Positions 1 to 11,340 of a stretch of DNA of 64,000 nucleotides are shown here, one piece after another (position 1 is the stretch's first letter; every line of letters starts with the position of its first letter). This DNA is from Pseudorasbora parva (lineage: Eukaryota; Chordata; Actinopteri; Cypriniformes; Gobionidae): contig NC_090176.1 of the NCBI RefSeq assembly GCF_024679245.1, positions 19,413,793-19,477,792 on the forward strand. The letters are read 5' to 3'. A model generated the notes under the pieces. That model worked only from the letters and a program-made list of their open reading frames with translations. It was not told the origin of the DNA and searched no databases. A program made the translations under genes and the position numbers.

Positions 1-671
1 TTGCATTTTACTGGAACACCAGAGCCAAAATTTAAGTTGATTCAGCAACACAAAAAAAACAGTTGTGGGTAATATAACTTGGTGTGCTGTTCAGCGCGCA
101 GTGTTCACAGGAGATAAACCTGCCGCCTCTCAATATTTCAGTTGAACAAATTTAGCATGTTGCTACTCTAGCATGATTTATGGTCCCATTGATGTGTCTA
201 AAAAACTGACATGTTTATCTGTTCTATACAGTCTTCACAGAATAGAAACTGACAGTGAAAATGTGTTAAAGTGCCCTTGGATATTTGAAAATTACCTTTC
301 ATGTAGTGTGTAACATTCTAAGAGAATGAAAACATCATGCAAAGTTTTTAATCTGAAAGTGCACCTAATAAAGTTATTGTCTCTCAAAAGTAAAAGTCGA
401 CTGAGTCAATTAAACAAAAGCCCTAAGCAAAACACTAGCATATTGCCCGTCCACTTATTGAGCCAGCCTTAATAAAACAAATTAATCAATCAAATTAACA
501 CATTTAAAATTATCTAAAGTATCTCATCGTTTTGAGTTTTATGAACTTGTTTCTTTTAATTTAGACAAACTTAAATTTAACTTAAACTGGGCGGGGATTT
601 CTCAGCATACTTTGCTTTGACATTCAAAAGCTTAAATGTTAAGTGAAAGATTTAGTTTGTAGTGTTAAATA
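1..671. other. no recognised feature
   Basis: AT-rich sequence with no coding frame I can support. A polyadenylation-like AATAAA lies near 367, but no upstream exon is visible, so I give it no weight. Confidence 0.5.
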
Positions 672-1279
672 AGGGTGTAACGATACATCATTAATAGATA
701 TATCCCGATATGAAAATGCAACGATAATATTTTCCGTAAAATAATCGTTTTAACCAAGGGTCAACTTGCTGTATTCATAAAGTGTAATTGACTCAAAAAT
801 GTAAACTCTGTCATCATGTACTCACCCTTGTGTTGTTTTGTTTAGCTTCTAAGCACAAATAATGACATTCTTTATCAATCCTGAGAGATTTTAGTCCATC
901 CATTTAAAGTCCATTCCTCTCAAACTTAAAAGTAAAAATATATAATCGAATGTCTTCTGAAGAGACACAGTGGCATTATATGTGTCTCTTCAGAAGATTG
1001 CGTGACGCGCAAAAACAATATGGCGAGTAAATGCAGAATAAACATTTACAGTTTTAAAATTACTGTAGTCATTTTGACACAATTTCTTGCTATTAGAAAT
1101 GTGGATAATTGCATTGATCATCTGAAACTCACACGCTGACAGAATGACACTCCTCAAATTCAAAGAGCAAACATCATTTAAAGCGGCACTCCTTATTTGG
1201 CCTGGCCGATAAAACAGATAACAATACGTATATTGTGATAGACACATAATCAATAACAATAAAAAATGTGTTCGATATA

Positions 1280-1312
<33 letters not shown>

Positions 1313-1650
1313 CATCGGAAGAAACCAGAGGTTACAAAGCAAGTTTGGTTGCATGAACAAAGGCACTCGCTCTCTGGTAACCTAGCAACGTAAGGCGTGA
1401 CACGCTAACAGCCAACAGTATCATGTTTGAAGATCAACCTGAAAATAAATGCCACAGCGAGCGAGCATGGCAAGAAAAAGGGGCAAATCGCCAGTATGGC
1501 AGTTTTTTGAATTTTATAAGTCTGACCACAGTCAGACCAATGTCGTCTGCAAATGATGCAAGACCGTCGTACCCTCCAAGACTGGTAATACCACAAACTT
1601 GTTTAACCACCTTAAAGTCCATATGAAAACAAAATTTACATGTTAGCACA
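672..1650 (+). mobile_element. 5' part of a hAT-type (ZBED) DNA transposon, degraded
   Basis: The stretch starts with a GGGTGTAACGATA-type sequence and ends in a broken BED zinc-finger frame at 1449-1646, an arrangement I recognise from ZBED/hAT elements in fish. Between them lie an A+T-rich leader, a hairpin at 953-997 (17-nt perfect arms TCTTCTGAAGAGACACA and its complement around an 11-nt loop), a (TA)n tract at 1275-1296 and a T run to 1312. Part of 780-960 resembles a separate MITE, so the leader is probably itself interrupted. The catalytic hAT domain is not present downstream, so this is a 5' fragment. The family is assigned by eye and the limits are approximate. Confidence 0.55.
1449..1646 (+). 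pseudogene. BED-type zinc finger of a hAT transposase, with an in-frame stop
   Basis: Reading from the ATG at 1449, the frame encodes a basic start (MARKRGK), the aromatic BED signature VWQFFEFY, a zinc-binding Cys (codon 1548-1550) and a second Cys (1557-1559), then a Thr-Gly-Asn-Thr-Thr stretch and the HLKVH histidine pair at 1608-1622. BED fingers bind DNA through a CxxC...HxxxH zinc site and sit at the amino terminus of hAT transposases. A TGA at 1554-1556 lies exactly between the two cysteines, and a TAG at 1644 ends the frame. No catalytic core follows. I call it a dead fragment; a host ZBED exon is unlikely given the stop and the transposon-like leader. Confidence 0.65.
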
Positions 1651-2194
1651 TAGTAAAGGTCTTAGGGTGAACAATTAATCTGTGTTAATAAACAAAAAAA
1701 AAAGTGTTGTTTGTCGCGGTTATCTTTAATCAAAATCTGAAAAGTAACTTCTGGTCTGGAACCAGCGTTCCTTCTCAGATTATGTCAGTTTGACTCTTAG
1801 GTTTGAAAATGCTTTACAGACTGTACGATAGGAGGCGCACTAAAACGGACGCACGTAAGAAAACTTTTTATATAAGTTTTATATCATCAATGAATGCCGC
1901 GTTCGGTGACGGTGAGCTGCATTACACACAGGATTGAAATGGTGGCTACAAGGCATCTATAGCACTCATTTTAGTCACAGTTTGTCTTGAAAAACAAAGA
2001 TAATTTGACAGTTGTCGTAGGAGAAATCACACTGCAGGACTGTGTGCCAAATCTTCTGACATTGCCAGAATTTCGTCTGTGGTAAAAATTTAAATCGCAG
2101 CGGTCATTTATCGGCTGCTGGTGAACATGTCAAACTAACTTCAGATTTTAACCTAGGATCAGAGGAATCTTTTAGGATTTTCAAGTTGTCATAA
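1651..2194. other. no recognised feature
   Basis: Unique-looking AT-rich sequence. It may include further non-coding hAT sequence, but I see no domain or terminal repeat. Confidence 0.4.
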
Positions 2195-2833
2195 GCCCTA
2201 TTCAGACAGAATTAGATTAACATGGGGATGTGGGGGTAAAGTAATTTTACCTCAGGACGTCTGTAATATTAATGGGCAATTTGTACGGGATAAGACATCT
2301 CAGTAAAACTTGCAGAAGTGGGAGGAGTAACTCGCTTTACGAACCACAGTAACCTCCTTGTCGTCATTTGTGTATGACGTTGCGGTTATCACGTGAGCAA
2401 ACAAAACAGGAAATGACAGAATTTTACCATACATTTTTTACAGCGGGTCTATTCGAACGGGATTAGCATTGCCCAAGGTAATTTTTCCAGACCTTTTTAC
2501 AGAAGATAAAAGTCTCGGTAATTTTTACTTGGGTAATACTAATTCCTTTCGAATAGACCTGCTGTAAAAATGTTTGGTAAAATTCCATCGTTTCCTGTTT
2601 AAAAGTAAAAAACAAATAAATAAGTGCATTTTGCGAGCTTGGATGCGCTTAAAGCATTCGGTTGAGTTGTAGGTAGTCGGACAACTCTGAGGCAAACGTC
2701 CAGTATTTTCCGCATATAAAGCAAAAAGAAGATCAAAAGCACTTAGAGGCACAACACTTATTTTAGCTCTAGGAAAGTGTCTATTACCAACACAATCCAA
2801 TCAGAATAGTTAGACTGGATCTAACTGTTTATT

Positions 2834-2891
<58 letters not shown>

Positions 2892-3163
2892 TATATACAC
2901 ATATACATATACATATAGCCTATATAGGAGACGGAGTTCAGACTGGCGCTCATGTGTGTTTGCTCACGTGATGACAGCAACATCATACGCACACGATACG
3001 GAGGTTACTGTGGTTCGTAAAGTGAGTTACTCCTCCCACTTCTGCTAATTTTACTGAGATGTCTTATCCTGTGCAAATTGGCCATTAATATTACAGACAT
3101 CCTGAGGTACAATTACTTTACCCCCATGTCCCCATGTTACTCTAATCCCTCCCGAATAGGGCT
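2195..3163. mobile_element. Harbinger-like foldback transposon with about 210-bp terminal inverted repeats (copy A)
   Basis: The left end (GCCCTATTC at 2195) and right end (GAATAGGGC ending near 3163) are inverted copies. The match continues inward for about 200 bases, through GGGGGTAAAGTAATT and CAGAAGTGGGAGGAGTAACTC, to about 2410 and 2955. A second, internal inverted repeat with arms of about 60 bp lies at 2424-2580. The interior (2590-2810) is the same sequence in the same orientation as in the copy at 23395-24044. Two other copies in the window have TAA target duplications, which fits the PIF/Harbinger superfamily; here the TAA is imperfect. No transposase domain was recognised. A 52-bp CA array lies inside at 2836-2887. 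Confidence 0.6.
2836..2887. repeat. (AC)n microsatellite
   Basis: About 26 uninterrupted AC units, followed by an AT-containing decay zone (ATACATATATACACATA). It lies inside the Harbinger-like copy A. Confidence 0.97.
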
Positions 3164-3285
3164 ATTGTCCATAATGATTACAGAGATGGCACATTTGGAC
3201 AGGACTAAAAATCACTGAGAACCTCTGGTAATAATTACTTTACCCCCACGTCCCCATATTAAACCAATCCCGTCCGAATAGGACT
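3164..3285 (-). mobile_element. solo end of a related Harbinger-like element
   Basis: Read on the minus strand, this matches the left end of the copy at 23395: AGTCCTATTCGGACGGGATT, then GGGGGTAAAGTAATTATTACC and the CTCAG-GATTTTTAGTCC block, up to the ATTATGGAC position. It abuts copy A directly. Either copy A inserted into an older copy, or recombination joined two ends. Confidence 0.6.
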
Positions 3286-4222
3286 TTAGACAGCTAAATC
3301 TTGGCCAAAAATTGCACAGTATGTACCCGGCTTTAGACATGCGTATATTGGTAAATATTGGTAACAGAGCTGCAAATATCATACAAAAAATAATTAGCTG
3401 GGAAAAAATAGCTAATATATTAGTTTGACCTCCTGAGGTTGACAAACAACATTTTCTGTAGGTTTAGGTTGTGACATATTCTTTTTTTTCCCATATTCCA
3501 TTCATGGAAAGTGCCATAAACAAACAAAAAAAATAATTAAACAGAGCAAAAGCATAATATAATCCACTAAAAGCAAGTGTGTGGGTGTGTGTTCAAATGA
3601 GCAAAACATACAGAGGGAGAAAAAAACAATGAGGATGAAGGAGAATTAGAGTCTCTGAATAAAGATGAAAAGAGAGGGGTGGCAAAGGGACGAGTTTAAC
3701 AACTGCCTTTCATCTGCAGCTGGCAATACAAATGCTTCCTGATTACAACCTTCACCCACATCAGCATCTCCATCCTCCCAACCACCACTGCTACATCCGT
3801 TTCGGTCAGACAACACTCTCCGTCCCTCTCTTCATTATCCTACCTGACACTCATGTACAGGCGTGTTCGCGACCACACACCCACCACAAATACAAAGATA
3901 CACAGGCGAGAGGGACCCTGCAGTGGTTGTCAGACTGGCTGTCTGTCTGAAAGCAGGCAGACTCCCAAAGGAGGTCCTTACACACCTGCAGCAACCACCA
4001 CCGGTCAACTTTTTACACCGCTGCCGCATCATGCTGCAACTTCACACATACACACATGCATCAAAAGTCACCAATGCCAACCCATCTTCTTGACATATCA
4101 TCCAGCCTCACTGCAATGGATGGGTGCATATGCATGCATGTGGTGTGTGTTAAACACAGTAAGCACCCATTACATTTTATTAATATATTATGCCTTCACC
4201 TGCATCAGATACACACCCTAAA

Positions 4223-4223
<1 letters not shown>
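3286..4223. other. no recognised gene; simple AC-rich sequence towards the right
   Basis: Purine-rich sequence (3600-3700) gives way to pyrimidine and AC-rich sequence. Several overlapping short frames exist in different phases, but their proline/histidine/threonine-rich translations follow the base composition and none looks like a protein. Confidence 0.45.

Positions 4224-4269
<46 letters not shown>
4224..4269. repeat. (CA)n microsatellite
   Basis: About 22 CA units at the edge of the CpG-rich region. Confidence 0.95.
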
Positions 4270-4270
<1 letters not shown>

Positions 4271-4384
4271 TCCTCCTGCCTCTCAATCACTCTCTCCAGC
4301 AAACGCATATAATGACATCACTGACAAATGACATCATTGACGAAATGACATCATTGAACAGATGCATGCAAGGAAAGACGCTTC

Positions 4385-4792
4385 TCTCGCGGCTCGTTAC
4401 TCACAGCATTTGATGAAATGATAGTGTGACATTTTCTCCGCAGATCACACAGCTACAGGTTCGTGCTCTCCGGTGCGGCGCAGTAGTAACCGGTGCTATA
4501 CATCATTCAGAGCCCGGTCACTGAAATTCGCTTTAGCTCCCCGTGCATTATTAAAGGGCGATCAGGTTGCAGAGGCGGTTGTGGTTGTAGTGAAGGAGGA
4601 GCGGTGGATAAGGTGACGGTAACCGTTCGCTCTCTCTCCAATCAGCAGTCTGCAGTCGCGTCGACTCAACCGAGCCGCTCTGTGACCATGACCGCCACAC
4701 GTGCTATTGTAGCGCCGCTGATTGACGCGTCCCTAACCCCGCCCACGGCTGCACACACACCCCTCGTCCATACGAAACGCGCGCGGTCTCGC

Positions 4793-4864
<72 letters not shown>

Positions 4865-4985
4865 ACGGATGGTGTGGAATGGAAGAGATAGTGATGAGAG
4901 GAGGTTTGGGGAAGGAGAGAGGGTTGAGGGGAGGGGAGCAGGATGAAATTTGGGTTCAGACCGAGTGAGAGAGGCTGAGGTAAGT
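4385..4985 (+). promoter_or_regulatory. candidate CpG-island promoter and untranslated first exon ending in a splice donor
   Basis: This 600-bp block is much richer in G+C and CpG than its surroundings. It carries a CCAAT box in the plus orientation (CCAATCAGC near 4639), an E-box (CACGTG near 4698), a GC box (CCCCGCCCAC near 4737) and a long GA array typical of fish 5' UTRs. It ends at GAG|GTAAGT (donor GT at 4980-4981), a full match to the vertebrate donor consensus. No TATA box sits at a fixed distance and no start codon has a convincing frame, so any exon would be untranslated. I infer a host gene running to the right with a very large first intron. A chance GC-rich patch cannot be excluded. 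Confidence 0.42.
4796..4862. repeat. (GA)n microsatellite
   Basis: About 33 uninterrupted GA units inside the CpG-rich block, 118 bases before the candidate splice donor. Confidence 0.97.
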
Positions 4986-5056
4986 TACTGCAGTGCGGCT
5001 ATCAGACGCGGTATGCTGGAAGCGACAGATACGACGCTGGAAAAAATAGAACTTAA

Positions 5057-5476
5057 AGGCTTGTTCACCCAAAAATGAAATTTGTCATTACTGACTCACC
5101 CTAATGTCGTTCCACACCCGTAAGACATCTGTTGAATCAATGAATCATAACCCGTTGGAATCTTTATTTGAGGATTGAAAACAAACCTGGAAGAGAAGAC
5201 AATGCTGAATAAAGTTGTATTTTTTGTTATTTTTGGACCAACATGTATTTTGAATGCTTCAAAATATTCTAACTAACCAACTGATGTCACATATGGACTA
5301 CTCTGATGATGTTTTTATTAGCTTTCTCGACATGGACAGTATGTGTGCATACGCTCTCGGACTAAATATATAATATCTTAAACTGTGTTCCGAAGATGAA
5401 CAGAGGTCTTATGGGTGTGGAACAACATTAGGGTGAGTCATTAATGGCATAGCCTAAATTAGATTTTTAGGTGCCT
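5057..5476. mobile_element. TTAA-flanked MITE
   Basis: TTAA (5053-5056) precedes AGGC and TTAA (5477-5480) follows GCCT. Inside lie a 35-bp near-perfect inverted pair: TGACTCACCCTAATGTCGTT near 5092 and its complement near 5410-5445 (one or two differences). It has no coding capacity. It resembles the abundant cyprinid MITEs containing a TTCACCCAAAAATGAAA block, which is present here at 5064. Confidence 0.65.
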
Positions 5477-5482
5477 TTAAGT

Positions 5483-5567
5483 CAATTCACCTTTATTTAT
5501 ATAGCGCTTTACAATGCCATGTGTTTCAAAGCAGCTTCACAGTGTTAACAGGAAAATAATGCAACAT
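5483..5567 (-). mobile_element. 3' tail of an L2-clade LINE
   Basis: On the minus strand it reads CACTGTGAAGCTGCTTTGAAAC, then AAAGCGCTATATAAATAAAGG, ending in a TGAATTG tail. The same 3' tail occurs at 19150-19236 on the plus strand. I recognise it as the shared 3' end of fish L2/CR1-type LINEs. It abuts the TTAA MITE with only 2-6 bases between. Confidence 0.7.
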
Positions 5568-5615
5568 AAAAAATATTTAAAAAAAATATACAGTATAATA
5601 ATAATACAAATAATA

Positions 5616-5702
<87 letters not shown>
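5616..5702. repeat. (TA)n microsatellite
   Basis: More than 40 TA units, able to form a cruciform. Confidence 0.96.
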
Positions 5703-5706
<4 letters not shown>

Positions 5707-7249
5707 CTTGCTTAATACATCTGATATATGATTTGACAGATCCCAGATCTTTTAATTGTGATAACTGATCTCTGGCTAATTTGGTTCTTCAAACGAATTT
5801 GCAGATTGGATTAAAATATCTGGATTAAGTTATCTGAGATCACTGCTTGAGCCTGTGTTCCCTGAAGAGGGCAGATGCGTCGAAGATCAGCAGTGCAGCG
5901 ATTGGCTGGCGTCAAGACAACGCAATGACATCATATAATAAAAAAAAAAAAAAAGTTTGGCAAAAATTTTTATTTTCAAAATTTTAAATAAATTTAAAAT
6001 AAATTAAATGTGCACTTTTTTATGAACATGATTCCCAATGATATTTACGATTTTATAATATTTGTTCACACTTTAAATTTTTATTCCAATGTTGTAATTT
6101 CATTTTTAATTCAATTTGAAGCAGATTTATGTGACAGTATTAATTGAAGTTTCTTAACGATCAAGATCAAATGATCTGCATCTCTTGTGCTGCATAAAGC
6201 CACTCCTTTATTATCCGTCATCACTCAAATGAATGCACGATGAAGATTAACTGCACAATGTGTGTAAACCTCCAATACAACTATAACGTAATTATTCTCT
6301 CACAATTCACAAATATATCTCTCAATCAAATGACTGGGTCTATAGTATTATACGCACATTTTACACAACATTAAAATATAATTTTCAAATAAACTTTTAT
6401 ATGTATTATTATTTTAAATTATTATTGCCCCTGGTTCAGTAATGAATTCTTGTAATAAAGTAGCAGTGGCTGGGACAGATTTAAGTATCACATCAAGATG
6501 TAATCTAATCCTGTTTACATGAAATAAGCTCCCGAGCAGGTTTAAGTTTATGGACCTGTTGGTATGACAGACCAAAGAATCAAAGAACTAAACAATCCGA
6601 GATCAAGCCAAATCGTCAACAATAAAATCCAGCTAACTGAGTTAGCAATGTACATAGAACGGGCCCCAGATCAGCAATATCCGGAGGACAAAAATGGAGA
6701 TAGGCTATCTGTTAATTTATTTTCATCTCAATGACAATAGTGTGGCTGTATTCATTTGGAAATCATGAGTATTCAGTTCTACAGTTTTCTTTTGTTTTTG
6801 TTTTTTTGGAGGCAAGAGACTGCTAATGTCATGTGAATATGACAATATAAAAAATTATGTCATTGATTAGCAACACTGATTAGGGCTACATTTGAAATTG
6901 CTGAAAAATAGTTACATTTCATTTGCAACTTACTTCCTGACTGTCTTTTTTATTTATTTTTTTATTTTTTTATCTTTGGTATGAATGTGTGTAGTATGAA
7001 TGAAATTTGGACAGTATTCATCATGTGTCACTGTCATGTGGGCGTTGCTTCACTGCCATTCAAAATTCCTCATGGGATATTAAAATGTCTATTGGATGCG
7101 CACTACAGTATCTCACCAGAAATAATAGGTCATTTTAATTTACAGTATCTCACCAGAAATAATAGGTCCTCCATTTAATTTTTTTAAATGGAGGAGAGTT
7201 TTCACTGCATGGAATAAACGCTTTTGTGATGAAATATCTTGTCATTTAA
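5703..7249. other. no recognised feature
   Basis: AT-rich intergenic or intronic sequence. A short duplication (CAGTATCTCACCAGAAATAA at about 7107 and 7144) is the only internal structure I see. Confidence 0.45.
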
Positions 7250-7642
7250 AGCTACACTGTTTCCCTTTTTTAGTTTATTCTTAGCTAAAAACAGTTATTT
7301 CAAAAATATTTGTGCTCATTAATGTATATTTACTTATTTCCAGTAATAAAGTATTCTCGTCAGTTTATAATATGCCATTGAAAATACGTACGGGTGAGGG
7401 GTCCGAATGCTGGTCGCCATGTTGCCTCTCCAAAGTACATTAGCCAAAGAGGGACATATCCGTAAATTCAAGCTTCGCCTTTCTTGTTTTAACACTCAAT
7501 GGCACCATGTCGAATGTGAAGGGGGGGATTGCCCTGTTAATCTTGGACTAAATCGGCCACCGTAGGAGTTAAAACGAAATCAGAACTGAGAGGAACATTC
7601 GCTGGATGGTCACATACCGTTTCACCATCACACAGTGTAGCT
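7250..7642. mobile_element. TTAA-flanked MITE with AGCTACACTGT termini
   Basis: TTAA|AGCTACACTGT on the left (7246-7260) and ACAGTGTAGCT|TTAA on the right (7632-7646) are perfect inverted termini with a TTAA duplication. The 393-bp interior has no coding frame. Confidence 0.72.
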
Positions 7643-7646
7643 TTAA

Positions 7647-9715
7647 TGAATCGACAGCCCATCAGCTAATGTGTAACATTTTTGTTCTTAAAAATTCAGG
7701 TTACAAGTGTAACGGTTAATGAATTACAGAAAAATAGAGCGAGCTTTGGAGAGAACTAAACAAATGTAATTACTACAGTAGTAATTGTTTTCTAGAAATG
7801 ATATCAGAAGTGGAAAAATGTTGGTCAAAAACTAACATTTACATACAAACAGACCAGCAGCTGCAACTTTCAGATGCCATCTTTCTTTTTTCTAGCTCAA
7901 CTGTCACTGAATGGAACACATAGGATTGTGGGATATCAAAGGCAGCGAATGATACATCTATGCTGCCTTCAAAAATCGATCAGATGAGGTATCTCAGGAG
8001 ACAGGAAGTGAAGCGTACAATGAAATGACAGCTATTACAACTGTACCTTGGAATGCATCCTCCGAAGGCAGGATTTTAAAGTTTTTGGATGTAGCCCATC
8101 CTTGCTTCTACTATGCCTAGTAAGACCTTGATTTGCTGGTGCAGGTGTGTTTAATTGGGGTTGGAGCTCTGCAGGAGAGTGGCCCTCGGGAGCAGGATTA
8201 GACACTGCTTTAAGGGAGTGATGCGTTGCGCTAAAGTCGGAAAAAACTAGAAGATTAATTCTAATGTGACATTGACCTCATGTGATGGAAAATAAACAGC
8301 GAGACTTGTCTGGAACATATATTGTGCATATACCAACAATTTAAATAATGGCACAGACAGAATGAAGGAACAGAATCCCCTGGAATGCGGTGCCATTTAT
8401 GATAAAGTCCTTTTTTTGTTGTATCTCATTCCTTGCTCTCAGTGTTGATGGGTGCGAGTCCTGACAGCTTAACTGCTCAGCAAAAGTGTTTAACTGCCCA
8501 CAAATTACTTCTGACAAGCTTCTTATCCCTTCTCAGGGTTAACATCTTCATGAATGCACAGGGCTAGGAAATTACAAAATGCAAAGTCTGCAAATGTGCC
8601 CCGTGAATTCATGTGACGTGTGAATGTATGGTTGTGTTAAGCACATCAGACTGATTGCATCGCATTTCCTCCACCATTTTGACTAGTGAATCTGGTTTAC
8701 TGTGTGTTGGAGTGAATGTGGATATGACTGTACATGAATGTATGCATATCTTTGTCTTCCTGCCAAACACCTCCACACGAACCCACACAAACTCGACTTT
8801 AGAGGAAAAAAAGAAATGAAGACCAAAAATAAAGCCTGTCATGTGTATCCAGGTCACAGATTTAACCCTCCTCTTCCCGCATCTGCTCAGAGTGCCGGGA
8901 TTCATGTTTAGTAAAATTGGATATTATAGCTATAGATGGATATTTTAATTATAGCTATAGATGGATATTTTAATGTTCTAATCGGAGTCTTAAAATATTT
9001 CTAAGTATCAGAATGTTTTCTGAATGTTTTTCAGAATGTTTTCAGAATGCATACATTCATTTTTTTTTTTTTTTTAAATCACATTAATCCTCAAACCTCT
9101 AATCCACATTTACAGAGATATTTAACTAATTCTCATAAAACATACACAGTATACTCTAAAATAAATTTTCAGACTAATGGTTGTTTATGTGGAAGCAGTT
9201 ATATCACTATGACCACATAACTAATTAAAAAAAAAAAAGTTATAAATAATTATTTTGGTGAAAGGGATGAATTTGAAAGGATGCATCTTTCTATCATTCG
9301 CAACAGATGCGCTCCCCCAGCGCCCTTGAGCAGAAGGAATGAAAAAGAAGCGGTATGGGGGAAAGACAGATGGAAGGGTGGATGACAGATAGAGATATGA
9401 AGGCAAAAAGACGAGCAAGTGGGCCAAGGAATGGACTGGAGGAATATTCAATGCAGCTTTTGATTTTCATATATTCACTTTGTGCCTAGAGACTCAGGCG
9501 ACAGGGATGACTTGACAGAAACTTGAAATGTGTGAGAGACTGAAAAGCAATAAAATAAGTGGAAAGAAAACATTAAATTGTAATCAGGTCGATTTTTTTT
9601 TTCCCAATGCGACACTTTGGCTTTTCTACAACCTAGTGAGTTGCTTCCCTGGCTGCTCTTTATAGCATCCTAACTAAAATGGAACCTCAAGTGAATGATT
9701 TTGAATGCTACAGGG
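7647..9715. other. no gene recognised
   Basis: Low-complexity AT-rich sequence with a directly repeated ATAGCTATAGATGGATATTTT at 8926-8972. Short frames on both strands have no recognisable domain. Confidence 0.45.
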
Positions 9716-9724
9716 ACACTTTGC

Positions 9725-10253
9725 TAGCCTGACAAGCCAGACCCACATCAAGATGTTTGGTCTGGAAACTCACTATAGACAGGGCTCAATCCGAGGGGCG
9801 GGATAAACGGTTGTCTTTCAAACTCCCTTTGCACGCGATAGGATAGCGCTACACCAACCAGAGCAACGAAGGTGAAACAGAGCTTGTTGATAGATTAAAC
9901 ATTCACCGTATCCGGTCGGCTAAACTCCAAACACATCTTCCCTTTTTAAGAATGACTTCAGTGCCATTCTTTGTTCTTTTCTCAAAGAAAAGCTTAACTC
10001 TAAGTCTTCCAGAATCACAGTCAAAGCTGATTTAAAAGACAGCCGCCGTTCGCCAGTTTCTGTGTTTACTAGAAGCACGCAAACGCAACTCGGCCGTCGT
10101 CATTATGGCCCCGCCCGCCGATTCTATACACGATGTGATTGGCCCGTCCAGAGTGAGAGGAATACAGCTCAGAAGGGTATTGAGAGTTCCTAGACGACAC
10201 TTGCGGGCAGATTAAATTTGCTGCTGCTAGGGTGCGTCTAGATTTCTAGGCTA
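9725..10253. mobile_element. MITE of the TAGCC family (hAT-like) with a 9-nt target duplication
   Basis: The element starts TAGCCTGACAAG and ends TTTCTAGGCTA, and the 9 bases ACACTTTGC are identical on both sides (9716-9724 and 10254-10262). The interior has no open frame. A diverged relative with the same first nine bases lies at 17441-18147. I recognise the family as common in cyprinids and as probably hAT, although hAT elements normally duplicate 8 bp. Confidence 0.75.
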
Positions 10254-10296
10254 ACACTTTGCATCATACAAATAAAATTCCTTAAAGGCACGGTAG

Positions 10297-11340
10297 GCAA
10301 GTGAACATTTTGTCCTCAAAGTTGATGTGTTAGAAGCAGGACAAATGGGCAAGCATAAGGATTTGAGCAAGTTTGACAAGGGAGAAATTGTGATGACTAG
10401 ACAACAGGGTCAGAGCATCTCCAAAACTGCAGCTCTTGTTCCCAATCTGCAGTGGTCAATATCTTACAAAAGTCCAAGGAAAAGAACAGTTGTGAACCGG
10501 CGACAGGGTCATGGGCGGCCAAGGTTCAGAGATGCATGTGGAAGTGAAGGCTGGCCTGTGTGATCTGATCAAATAGACAAGCTATACTGTTGCTCAAATT
10601 GCTCTAGAAGTTAATGCTAGTTCTGATAGAAAGGTGGCAATACACAGTGAATTGTTTGTTGCTTAGGGGGCCGCATAGCCACAGACCAGTCAGGGTGCCC
10701 ATATGGCCCCTGCTGAAAGCAAAAACAGTGGGCATGTGAGCATCAGAACTGAACCACGGAGCAATGGAAGACGGTGGGCCTGGTCTGATGAATCACATTT
10801 TCGTTAACATCACATGGATGGCCAGGTTAAGAAGGCAAGGCAGCGGAGGCAGTGTGATGCTTTGAGGAATGTTCTGCTGGGAAACCTTTGGTCCTGCTAT
10901 CCATGTGGATGTTACTTTGACACGTACCATCTACCTAAGCATTGTTGCAGACCATGTCACCCTTTCATGGAAATGCTATTCCCTGGTGTCTGTGGCCTCT
11001 TTCAGCAGGATAATGCACCCTGCTACAAAGCAAAAATGGTTCAGGAATGGCTTGAGGAGCACAACAACGAATTTGAGGTGTTGACTTGGCTTCCAAATTC
11101 CCGAGATCTCAATCTAATCGAGCATCTGTGGGATGTGCTGAAAAAACAAGTCCGATCCATGGAGACCCCACCCTGCAACTTACAGGACCTTAAGGATCTG
11201 CTGCTAACATCTTGACGTCAGATACCACAGCACACCTTCAGGGGTCTAGTGGAGTCCATGTTTTGATGGGTCAGAGCTGTTTTGGCAGCAAAAGGGGAAG
11301 CAACACAATATTAGGAAGGTGGTCACCTGGTCCGTGTATA
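10297..11340 (+). mobile_element. degenerate Tc1/mariner transposon, 5' truncated
   Basis: The copy begins inside the 5' untranslated part of a Tc1-like family that I know from fish and lamprey genomes. It keeps a broken transposase and ends near 11340 with the family's 3' terminus (ACACAATATTAGG, GGTGGTCA, CGTGTA). The left inverted repeat is missing. Compared with the consensus as I remember it, about 50 bp is also missing near 10830, between the first and second catalytic positions. It begins about 35 bp after the target duplication of the TAGCC MITE. Confidence 0.8.
10327..11260 (+). pseudogene. Tc1/mariner transposase with DD36E spacing, inactivated
   Basis: The amino-terminal part (10345-10560) encodes a helix-turn-helix DNA-binding start ([15 protein letters not shown], then a QSISKTAAL helix and a GHGRPR AT-hook-like motif) and ends at TGA. 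The catalytic part is in another frame: first Asp at 10787-10789 (WSDES), a TAA at 10805-10807, second Asp at 11009-11011 (QQDNAPC) and Glu at 11120-11122 (NLIEHLWD). Exactly 36 codons separate the second Asp from the Glu, against 34 in Sleeping Beauty-type elements. A TGA at 11213 replaces what I expect to be a Trp codon. All three catalytic residues survive but not in one frame, so this is a dead copy. Confidence 0.85.

Noticed and set aside
3732..4331. Cluster of overlapping plus-strand frames up to 122 residues
   Set aside because: Several phases are open at once because the region is AC-rich and stop-poor. Pro/His/Thr-rich content follows composition.
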